Source: Xanthobacteraceae bacterium | GTDB taxonomy: Bacteria; Pseudomonadota; Alphaproteobacteria; Rhizobiales; Xanthobacteraceae | NCBI GenBank assembly: GCA_030040825.1 | Contig: JASHSY010000367.1 | Location: forward strand, 1-11,295 | Length of the DNA stretch: 11,295 bases | Direction of reading: 5' to 3' | Shown: positions 1 through 6,033 of the stretch, in pieces | Layout: every line of letters starts with the position of its first letter | Numbering within the stretch: position 1 is the stretch's first letter | Made by a program: the position numbers and the translations under genes | The notes under the pieces: model-generated | Told to the model about the DNA's origin: nothing | Database searches by the model: none | What the model saw: the letters and a program-made list of their open reading frames with translations, nothing else

Positions 1-183
1 CTCGCCTATGACCTCGTGCTCATCGTGCCGTATGTGCACCGGTTCGCGACCGTTCCAGCCAAAATGTTCATGAGCTTGACCGTTTACACCGCAGTCATTT
101 CGTACAGCGGATTGTTGGCAATATTCTTTCTGTTTCTCTATCAGCCCACGCGACTCCAGCTGCGATTTCCGGCGGAAACCTGA
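1..183 (+). CDS. C-terminal fragment of a membrane protein (5' end outside window)
   Basis: Frame 1 is open from the first base and closes with TGA at 181-183, giving the last 60 residues of a protein that starts before the window. The fragment begins LAYDLVLIVPYV and holds one clear hydrophobic segment (about residues 33-47, ISYSGLLAIFFLFLY) followed by a short polar, basic tail (QPTRLQLRFPAET). This is consistent with an inner-membrane protein whose C-terminus follows its last helix. The stretch is clearly less GC-rich than genes to the right (about 45% over 61-120 by hand count). It converges on the next gene with a 61-bp gap. Too little is visible to name a family; I do not recognise it. 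That it is coding rests on the open frame, the membrane-like composition and the lack of a better alternative. Confidence 0.6.
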   Translation, partial: LAYDLVLIVPYVHRFATVPAKMFMSLTVYTAVISYSGLLAIFFLFLYQPTRLQLRFPAET

Positions 184-244
184 GAGGACCGGCTAGCTGC
201 CGGCATTCCTATTCGATCAAATCCAGCGAAACCGTCAGGCAGAA

Positions 245-1141
245 CTATTGCGAGCTTGCTGAACCCAGTTGCAGGCCGTTCGTTTGCCGGCGGCGAAATG
301 AAATCCAGTTGTACAGCCCAATGCCGAACCAACCCGTCAACACGAGCGCATACAGCCATACACTTGGACGCGCCCAATCCAGCGCATCGTGAAACCGGAT
401 CAGCACGATGCCGTGAAGGATGGCGAAAAACGTCATGGCAGGAAATATCGGATAAAGACGAACAACATCGCCCTCAAACCCCGCCTGCGCCGACAAGATT
501 CCAAGTCCCACCAGCCACGCGCCGACTGCTCGGCCGGTCAGTGGCGTCAGAGGCCATGGCCAAAATGCCGTCGCGCTCGTCGGAGCGACAATCAAATAAA
601 TGCCTCCGAGCAGCAGAATTGCTCCGGACCCGATCCACAATACGCGCAGGATGCCGCAAATGGGCGCAACACGCTCTAAGTCAGATCCGCGAACAAGCGT
701 CTGCCGAAACCACACCACGCTCATAATCGCTGGAACAATCACATAGACCGCAAGCCAGACCCAAGCCACGAAGCGGGCGGACGATGAGCCTGCGAACAGA
801 TGAAATCGGTCAATGTGCACGAACGTGATCGCGAGCATGAGCAACGTAAAGATCAGCACTGCCGGTACAACAACGCGTGCATTCACCCAGACACGCGCAC
901 TGGCAGCACAGGCCTCAAGAATGTTGGCCGCCAGATAGGATGCCCCGAGTGCGGCAGCCATAATCGGCGGCTTTACCGTCCAGGCAAAATCGACATCGGT
1001 GTTTGCCGGGAACAGAAACAGCGGGAAGCCGACCCCTAAAACGAGGACGCTGGCCGCAATCAGGATGGCTCGCATCCCAACTGTGGTCTGACGTGGCGCA
1101 GAATCTGACCCGCCAAGCACAGCGCCCGCTTTTTCAAGCAT
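245..1141 (-). CDS. Eight-helix integral membrane protein of unknown function
   Basis: A 298-residue protein is read from ATG at 1141 to TAG at 245-247. An upstream in-frame ATG at 1258 would add 39 polar residues, but the start at 1141 has a GAGG about seven bases upstream and leads soon to the first helix, so I prefer it. About eight hydrophobic segments are visible, near residues 24-44, 59-79, 91-110, 124-145, 163-186, 204-221, 230-249 and 260-280. The fifth and sixth are joined by a Trp/Pro-rich loop, FWPWPLTPLTGR (193-204), the most family-like feature; I associate this kind of loop with uncharacterised bacterial membrane proteins, from memory only. No catalytic motif is visible. It sits in the lower-GC left part of the window (57% over 721-780 by hand count) and diverges from the amidohydrolase across 182 bp. 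Transporter, sensor or structural roles are all possible. Confidence 0.72.
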   Translation of the reverse strand: MLEKAGAVLGGSDSAPRQTTVGMRAILIAASVLVLGVGFPLFLFPANTDVDFAWTVKPPIMAAALGASYLAANILEACAASARVWVNARVVVPAVLIFTLLMLAITFVHIDRFHLFAGSSSARFVAWVWLAVYVIVPAIMSVVWFRQTLVRGSDLERVAPICGILRVLWIGSGAILLLGGIYLIVAPTSATAFWPWPLTPLTGRAVGAWLVGLGILSAQAGFEGDVVRLYPIFPAMTFFAILHGIVLIRFHDALDWARPSVWLYALVLTGWFGIGLYNWISFRRRQTNGLQLGSASSQ

Positions 1142-1251
1142 CCCGGACCCTCGGCCGTACTTGTGCTCCAATGCCGGTAGCGCCGCAAGCAGACGGCTTC
1201 GCGTGAGTTGGGGAACGGTGTGCTCGGCCTGTCGATCCAACGCTCCGCCGG

Positions 1252-1280
1252 TTCGCAAGCCGCCGCGCGATTTGCTACAT
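1252..1280 (+). promoter_or_regulatory. Possible promoter for the M20 amidohydrolase
   Basis: TTCGCA at 1252-1257 (4 of 6 matches to TTGACA) and TACATT at 1276-1281 (4 of 6 to TATAAT) are 18 bases apart. Transcription would start near 1288, giving a leader of about 35 bases that begins just before the hairpin at 1297-1310. The match is modest and was found by eye only. Confidence 0.27.
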
Positions 1281-1296
1281 TGCCTGGCTCAGCAAG

Positions 1297-1315
1297 GCGC
1301 CGAACGGCGCGAGGA
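1297..1315 (+). promoter_or_regulatory. Leader hairpin abutting a strong ribosome binding site
   Basis: GCGCC (1297-1301) and GGCGC (1306-1310) form a perfect five-pair GC stem around a four-base GAAC loop. The next bases are GAGGA (1311-1315), a good Shine-Dalgarno sequence eight bases before the ATG at 1324. The Shine-Dalgarno decides the start of the amidohydrolase. The stem ends exactly where the binding site begins, so it could affect ribosome access or transcript stability; that effect is inference. Confidence 0.5.
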
Positions 1316-1323
1316 CGACTGCA

Positions 1324-2487
1324 ATGCCGATTGTCAACCGGGTTGCCGATTTGCGGGCCGAAATCGCCGGCTGGCGGCATGATTTTCATGCCCATCCGGA
1401 GCTCCTCTATGACGTGCACCGCACGGCGGCTTCGGTCGCCGACAAGCTCAAAGCCTTCGGCTGCGACGAAGTCGTCACCGGGCTCGGGCGCACCGGCGTG
1501 GTCGGCGTCATCCGTGGCCGCAAGGCCGGCGACAAAGTGGTCGGACTGCGCGCCGATATGGATGCGCTGCCGATCCAGGAAGCGAACGATCTGCCGTACA
1601 AGTCGACCGTGCCGGGCAAGATGCACGCCTGCGGCCATGACGGGCACACCGCGATGCTGCTCGGCGCTGCCAAATATCTCGCCGACACGCGCAATTTCGC
1701 CGGCACGGCGATCGTGATTTTCCAGCCGGCGGAGGAGGGCGGCGCCGGCGCGCGCGCCATGATCCGTGACGGCCTGCTCGACCGCTTCGGCATTCAGAAA
1801 GTGTTCGGCATGCACAGCTTGCCGAGCCTGCCGGTCGGCGAATTCGCTATCCGCACCGGCCCGATGATGGCTTCGACCGATACGATCGACATCGAGGTTG
1901 AAGGCGTCGGCGGCCATGCGGCGTGGCCGCACTACGGCGTCGATACGGTTTTGGTCGGCGCGCAGATCGTCAATCAGTTGCAGTCGATCGTGGCGCGCAA
2001 TGTCGATCCGCTCCAGGCCGCCGTCGTGTCAATCTGCGTGTTCGAGGCCGGCCGCACCGAGAATGTCATCCCGACTAACGCCCGCCTGCGCGGGACGGCG
2101 CGCAGCCTGTCGCCCAAGGTCCGCAGTTTGGTCGAAAAGCGGGTGCGCGAGGTGGTCGACGGCACCGCGCGTCTTTACGGTGCGACGGCGAAGCTGACCT
2201 ACACGCCCGGTTATCCGACCCTGGTCAATGAAGAACGGCAGACCGATTTCGCCGTGGCGGTTGCGCGCGATATTGCCGGCGGCGACAAGGTCCGGATCGG
2301 CACTCCGCCGGTGATGGGCGGCGAAGACTTCGCCTACATGCTGGAGGAACGGCCGGGCGCGTTCATCTGGCTCGGCAACGGCAACAGCGCCGCGCTGCAT
2401 CACCCGGCCTACGACTTTAACGATGAAGCGATCCCGGTCGGGACGTCGTACTGGGTGAAACTGGCGGAAACGGCGTTGGCGGGATAA
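1324..2487 (+). CDS. M20-family metallo-amidohydrolase (N-acyl amino acid / hippurate hydrolase type)
   Basis: The 387-residue product is full length for the M20D amidohydrolases, cytoplasmic two-metal enzymes that cleave an amide bond in N-acyl amino acids (hippurate, N-acetyl amino acids, indole-acetyl amino acids). The family motifs appear in order: RADMDALPI (76-84), HACGHDGHT (101-109, with metal ligands Cys103 and His105), PAEEGG (135-140, with catalytic Glu137 and metal ligand Glu138), His164 in GMHS, the dimerisation or lid-domain motif GGHAAWPH (196-203), GGEDFAYM (332-339), and the last metal ligand His360 in LHHPAYDF. No signal peptide is present. The start has GAGGA eight bases upstream. 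It diverges from the membrane protein on the left and converges on ndvB with a 30-bp gap. The exact substrate cannot be read from sequence; the Cys in HACGHDGHT favours hippurate/IAA-conjugate hydrolases over DapE or ArgE. Confidence 0.93.
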   Translation: MPIVNRVADLRAEIAGWRHDFHAHPELLYDVHRTAASVADKLKAFGCDEVVTGLGRTGVVGVIRGRKAGDKVVGLRADMDALPIQEANDLPYKSTVPGKMHACGHDGHTAMLLGAAKYLADTRNFAGTAIVIFQPAEEGGAGARAMIRDGLLDRFGIQKVFGMHSLPSLPVGEFAIRTGPMMASTDTIDIEVEGVGGHAAWPHYGVDTVLVGAQIVNQLQSIVARNVDPLQAAVVSICVFEAGRTENVIPTNARLRGTARSLSPKVRSLVEKRVREVVDGTARLYGATAKLTYTPGYPTLVNEERQTDFAVAVARDIAGGDKVRIGTPPVMGGEDFAYMLEERPGAFIWLGNGNSAALHHPAYDFNDEAIPVGTSYWVKLAETALAG

Positions 2488-2506
2488 GGCGGCCCTTCGG
2501 GCGGTC
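2488..2506. terminator. Possible bidirectional hairpin between convergent genes
   Basis: Just after the amidohydrolase stop, GGC-G-GCCC (2488-2495) can pair with GGGC-G-GTC (2499-2506) across a TTC loop, giving a seven-pair GC-rich stem with one G-G mismatch and one G-T pair. It lies inside the 30-bp gap between two convergent stop codons, where a shared terminator would be expected. There is no T run on either side, so an intrinsic terminator is not proven. Confidence 0.35.
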
Positions 2507-2517
2507 CCGGAATGACC

Positions 2518-5157
2518 TTACTGCGCCGCCTCGACGCGGTTCTCGGGCGGCAGCTTCGGCGCCTCGGCGGCGATTTTCGGCCGCGGCAGCAAATCGGCAA
2601 AGCGGGCTTCGATGCTGTGCCAGTAAGCGAAAGTATTAAAGCGCGTGCCTTCGAGGGCCGCGAGCGCCACCGCCGACAGGAACGGCAGGCTTTGCACGAC
2701 CAGCACCACCGCAAAGATATTGATCTCGTGCACCTGCTTATAGTTCATCGCCACCAGGACGGCCGCGCCGATCCACAACAACGCCGCGATCACCGCTTCC
2801 CAAAATGCCGGGAATTCGCCCTTGCGGGTAGCGCCGCCCTTGGCAGTGCGCAGGAATGGCAGCCGCGCCCGCAGCGTGCCGGTACCGACGGCGCGTGCCA
2901 CGGTCCATTGCATCGACATGGCTGCGCAAACGGCGCCGAGCATTTGCGCCGGCGGTATGCGCACCCGCAACCGGTAAAGCGCGGCGAAATGCGCAACTGA
3001 CACGACAAAAGCGGCGAGGATCGGCACCGTCAGGATTTTGTCGGGGACTGCGATGTTGGCGAACGCCACCACCGGCACCCAGACGATGTTCAGCAACGCG
3101 ACAACGACGCCAACGCTTTCGGCGCCGAGCCAATTGAGCCAGCCCAGCCCATATTCGCGTTTCTGTTCGCGTGAAAGCGTCTGCGACCACGGCAGCATGT
3201 GGCGCCAGTGCTTGCAGACAAGCTGGAAACCGCCGAATGCCCAGCGCTGGCGCTGGCGCTTATAGGCTTCGAACGTATCCGGCAACAGACCGTAGCCATA
3301 GCGTCGATTGGTGTAGTGCGCGAGCCAGCCATGTTCGAGCATCGCGAGTCCGAGATCGGTGTCCTCGACAATCGTATCGCTCGACCAGCCGCCGACGTCG
3401 TCCATAGCGGCGCGCCGGATCAACACCATAGTTCCGTGCATGATGATGGCGTTGAACTCATTGCGCTGCACCATGCCGATATCAAAGAATCCCGCATATT
3501 CGGCGTTCATGGCGCGGTGCATCGGGGTGCGGGCGCTGTCGCGGTGATCCTGCGGCGACTGCACGAAGCCGACGCGCGGATCGGCAAACATAGGCACCAG
3601 GTCTTTGAGCCAATCCGCTTCAACCACGTAATCGGAATCGATGGTACCGATGATCTCGGCGTCGGGCGCGGTGTGGGCGAGCGCCAGCCGGAGCGCGCCG
3701 GCCTTGAAGCCTTCGAGATTCTCGACCCGGACGAACTTGAAGCGCTCGCCGAGCGTGGCGCAATGCTCCTCGACCGGCCGCCACAAAGCGGGGTCGGGCG
3801 TGTTGTTGATCACCAGCACGCATTCGAAATTCGGGTAATCCAGCCGGGCGACGGCATCGAGGGTTGCGTTAAGCATGTCCGGCTGCTCGCAATAAGCCGG
3901 AATGTGGATCGAGACTTTCGGCAAAGCCTCTGGGACGAGCGGCGGCGAAACGGCGAGCCGGCGCGGACGGGTACCGAACGCGACTGCGGCGATTTCTTCG
4001 ATGCGGGCGAACGCGATGGCGACGAGCGGTATCAGCAGGACAATGCCGAGCCCGAGTGCAAAAGCGGCGCCGGGCACGAAATAACGGTTGGTCCAGAACG
4101 CGACGATGGCCGTGCACCAGGCGCCGACCATGTTGGCGGAAATCGCAAGCATGAGCGTCTGCGCGACGGTCGCCCCGCTCATCGCGAGGATAGGCAGCGA
4201 AAGCAAGAGCCCAAGTAGGACCGCCAGTCCGGCGCGCTTAAGATAATCGGGATTGGTGATCGGCCCGGTCCACGCGAATTTCGCATTTCGCGAGGCATCA
4301 AGCAGGCCCCAATAGGGCCCGACGCCGCCTTCCATGGTTTTCCAAGGCTGATCGATGGCTTCGATGACGTTGTAATCGATGCCATAGGCCTCGGCGCGCG
4401 AGACGAAGTCGCGAATAATTGCGGCCTGCTGCATGCGGCCGGGATTGGCATCACGGAAATTATAGCCGGCGCTCGGCCAGCCGAACTCGGCAATCACGAT
4501 CCGCTTGCCCGGATATAAGCGGCGCAATTGGTCGTAAGTCTCGATGGTGCTGTCGACCGCGTGGGAGGCGTCAAGGCCAGCCCAGTAGGGCAGGATGTGG
4601 GCGGCAATGAAATCGACCGCCGAGACCAGTTCCGGATGGTCGACCCAAGCCGACCAGATTTCTCCAGTTGTTACAGGGACCGGGCTTACTCTTTTCACCC
4701 TTTTTATGAGCTTAATGAGGTCGCCCGCACTGGTTTCGTTACGCAACATCGTCTCGTTGCCGACAATGATGGCATTAACGTTGCTGTTGTGGCGGGCAAG
4801 TTCGAGCGCCGAGCGGATTTCGCGCTCATTGCGATCCTGATTTTTGTCGATCCAGGCGCCGACCGTGACCTTTAGCCCGAATTCGGCGGCAATCGGCGGG
4901 ACGAGTTCGGCGCCGCCAGTGGAGGAATAGGTGCGGATCGCGCGCGTATAAGGCGCTATCGCTTTCAGGTCGTCGCGAATTTGCTCGGCAGTTGGGCGTT
5001 CGCCGTAATCGGGATGCTTGGAGTTAACGAATGGGGAATAAGAGACGCTGGCCAACTGTCCAGTGAAGTCGGGAGCCGTTACCGAAGTCCGTAGCAAGGC
5101 CCACAAGCCGGCATGCACGCACGCTACAAGCGCGAGCACGGCTGCGACGGTGCGCAT
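2518..5157 (-). CDS. ndvB: NdvB-like beta-1,3-glucan synthase: GH17 domain fused to a GT2 membrane glucosyltransferase
   Basis: The 879-residue product should polymerise UDP-glucose into beta-glucan and move it across the inner membrane. Residues 1-22 form a signal anchor. Residues 35-300 form a periplasmic GH17-type domain with VGNE (acid/base Glu135) and AEFGWPS (nucleophile Glu224). Helices follow near 308-328, 331-355 and 362-386. A cytoplasmic GT2 domain (about 412-640) has HIPAYCE, the DSD metal/UDP site (507-509), the VED catalytic-base motif (597-599) and QRQRW (635-639), the QxxRW signature of processive beta-glycan synthases. More helices follow to about 836, then a polar Pro/Ala tail. 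This GH17-GT2 order and length match the NdvB proteins of Bradyrhizobium, needed for cyclic beta-(1,3)/(1,6)-glucan. The start lacks a strong Shine-Dalgarno, but the leader and signal anchor support it. The product could alternatively be a linear or branched glucan. Confidence 0.9.
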   Translation of the reverse strand: MRTVAAVLALVACVHAGLWALLRTSVTAPDFTGQLASVSYSPFVNSKHPDYGERPTAEQIRDDLKAIAPYTRAIRTYSSTGGAELVPPIAAEFGLKVTVGAWIDKNQDRNEREIRSALELARHNSNVNAIIVGNETMLRNETSAGDLIKLIKRVKRVSPVPVTTGEIWSAWVDHPELVSAVDFIAAHILPYWAGLDASHAVDSTIETYDQLRRLYPGKRIVIAEFGWPSAGYNFRDANPGRMQQAAIIRDFVSRAEAYGIDYNVIEAIDQPWKTMEGGVGPYWGLLDASRNAKFAWTGPITNPDYLKRAGLAVLLGLLLSLPILAMSGATVAQTLMLAISANMVGAWCTAIVAFWTNRYFVPGAAFALGLGIVLLIPLVAIAFARIEEIAAVAFGTRPRRLAVSPPLVPEALPKVSIHIPAYCEQPDMLNATLDAVARLDYPNFECVLVINNTPDPALWRPVEEHCATLGERFKFVRVENLEGFKAGALRLALAHTAPDAEIIGTIDSDYVVEADWLKDLVPMFADPRVGFVQSPQDHRDSARTPMHRAMNAEYAGFFDIGMVQRNEFNAIIMHGTMVLIRRAAMDDVGGWSSDTIVEDTDLGLAMLEHGWLAHYTNRRYGYGLLPDTFEAYKRQRQRWAFGGFQLVCKHWRHMLPWSQTLSREQKREYGLGWLNWLGAESVGVVVALLNIVWVPVVAFANIAVPDKILTVPILAAFVVSVAHFAALYRLRVRIPPAQMLGAVCAAMSMQWTVARAVGTGTLRARLPFLRTAKGGATRKGEFPAFWEAVIAALLWIGAAVLVAMNYKQVHEINIFAVVLVVQSLPFLSAVALAALEGTRFNTFAYWHSIEARFADLLPRPKIAAEAPKLPPENRVEAAQ

Positions 5158-5226
5158 TATATTTCAACCAAGCGGGGCAATGAGATGAACGGCCGAACCT
5201 GTCCCCAAGGAGCGGCGACGGGCAGG

Positions 5227-5255
5227 AAATAGGCAACCAATGAGCGGTGCGTCAA
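5227..5255 (-). promoter_or_regulatory. Probable sigma-70-type promoter of ndvB
   Basis: Read on the minus strand, TTGACG (5255-5250) and CTATTT (5232-5227) are separated by exactly 17 bases. The -35 matches TTGACA at five of six positions and the -10 is a weaker but acceptable hexamer. Transcription would start near 5220, giving a leader of about 62 bases before the ndvB ATG at 5157. It lies downstream of ndvD and of the hairpin at 5287-5306, so ndvB would be transcribed separately from ndvD. Confidence 0.5.
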
Positions 5256-5286
5256 CACGTAGACCCCGGTGGTGGCAAATTCAAGA

Positions 5287-5316
5287 CAGCGGTTTTTGTT
5301 CCGCTGATTTTTTGTT
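5287..5316 (+). terminator. Intrinsic terminator-like hairpin, best oriented for plus-strand transcripts
   Basis: CAGCGG (5287-5292) and CCGCTG (5301-5306) form a perfect six-pair stem around an eight-base T-rich loop, followed on the plus strand by ATTTTTTGTT (5307-5316). This is a standard stem plus U-tract. On the minus strand the stem is followed only by TCTTGAATTT, a weak tract, but it lies 36 bases after the stop of the minus-strand gene at 5343, so it may also end that transcript. No annotated plus-strand gene precedes it. Confidence 0.6.
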
Positions 5317-5342
5317 GCGGGAGGCCCGGCCCGGCCCGGAAG

Positions 5343-5840
5343 CTAGTGGCTGGCGGGCGAGGAAGCAGCGGCTGCCGCGGCAGGGGCCGGAATAACCGGA
5401 GCCGCAGGACTAAGCCAGCACGCCTGGATGCGGGCGTTGAGCGTGTCGGCGGCCTTCGGATCGATGTTGTTTCCGTGCTCGATCAGGCAACGGAATGACG
5501 CCTGGATATGGGCGCTCGGGCAGCCAAAACGATCGTAAAGATCGAGGTGCCTAAATGCCGTATCGAGATCGTCGCGCCACAATAATCCAACCACGCGGCG
5601 GCCAAGCCAAAAGCATTCTGGATTGCCGGCCGGGCCGCTGAGCGCGTGTTGCGCTTCGGCATACTCGTCAACTTTATTGGCCTCTTTGCCGGCTTCCCGA
5701 CCCGCCGGTGCGGCCTTGTCGGCCGGTTTAGCGTCTTTGCTTTGGGCGAAGGCGGAGGAGGCAACAGGGCCGACGGCAGCCGCTAGCAAAAAAAAGACGG
5801 CGCAAACTCCGCCGGCCATTGTGAACGCGCGATGCGACAT
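5343..5840 (-). CDS. Small secreted four-cysteine protein, probable beta-1,3/1,6-glucan biosynthesis accessory (NdvD-like)
   Basis: The 165-residue product has a textbook signal peptide: MSHR, a hydrophobic core at about 8-27, and an AFA-Q cleavage site after Ala32. A Lys/Ala-rich linker (33-56) precedes a compact domain (about 57-143) with four cysteines (76, 107, 118, 141) and the motif CFWLGRRVVGLLWRDD; an Ala/Pro tail ends it. An even number of cysteines in an exported domain suggests two disulfides. It lies between the NdvB-like and NdvC-like genes, on the ndvB strand but divergent from ndvC. Bradyrhizobium relatives carry a small protein annotated as a beta-1,3/beta-1,6-glucan biosynthesis protein at such loci, and NdvD has been described there as a third factor; I equate them from memory and position, so the symbol is left blank. 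No catalytic motif is visible, so a scaffold or periplasmic partner of the GH17 domains is more likely than an enzyme. Confidence 0.75.
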   Translation of the reverse strand: MSHRAFTMAGGVCAVFFLLAAAVGPVASSAFAQSKDAKPADKAAPAGREAGKEANKVDEYAEAQHALSGPAGNPECFWLGRRVVGLLWRDDLDTAFRHLDLYDRFGCPSAHIQASFRCLIEHGNNIDPKAADTLNARIQACWLSPAAPVIPAPAAAAAASSPASH

Positions 5841-5943
5841 GTTCCACTTAACGCATATTGGCCGATGCGAACTGAAAGGACTTACTCAGCAGGCAATTGG
5901 GCCGTCATTGCGACGAGTTTCCGGGTGCTGACAACAGCCCAAC

Positions 5944-5976
5944 CGCGGCGGTTTGTCCAGCACCGAACGCGCCGCG
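5944..5976 (+). other. Inverted repeat in the ndvD-ndvC divergent region
   Basis: CGCGGCG (5944-5950) is an exact reverse complement of CGCCGCG (5970-5976). The stem can extend by GTT (5951-5953) with AAC (5966-5968) across a one-base bulge, so about ten pairs can close around a 12-base loop. It lies 58 bp before the ndvC start and 103 bp before the divergent ndvD-like start, where an operator or a structured leader could act on either gene. The rest of the 193-bp divergent region shows no convincing promoter pair. Confidence 0.4.
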
Positions 5977-6033
5977 ACTGCCGATCCCGGTGGCGATCTT
6001 GGCAGCAGACGCCGGCAAGGTTAATGGCAGAGG

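Noticed and set aside
189..203. CCGGC-TAGCT-GCCGG hairpin between the first two convergent genes as a terminator
   Set aside because: The stem is only five pairs and no T run follows on either strand.
1142..1258. Longer start (ATG 1258) for the eight-helix protein
   Set aside because: The added 39 residues are polar and unlike a membrane protein leader, while the ATG at 1141 has a GAGG at suitable spacing. Not fully excluded.
1060..1932. Minus-strand open frame (290 codons) across the amidohydrolase start
   Set aside because: It overlaps the M20 gene with all its metal ligands and also the membrane protein start. No ribosome site or recognisable domain; antisense shadow.
3199..4218. Long plus-strand open frame (339 codons) inside ndvB
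   Set aside because: It is antisense to the GT2 and membrane part of ndvB, whose motifs are intact. Its composition (rich in Arg, His, Asp, Glu, with no domain) is typical of the antisense frame of GC-rich genes.
5247..5498. Plus-strand open frame that spans the orphan terminator
   Set aside because: It reads through a terminator-like hairpin and then antisense through the NdvD-like gene, with Arg/Gly-rich low-complexity sequence; not a credible gene, so it does not explain the terminator.
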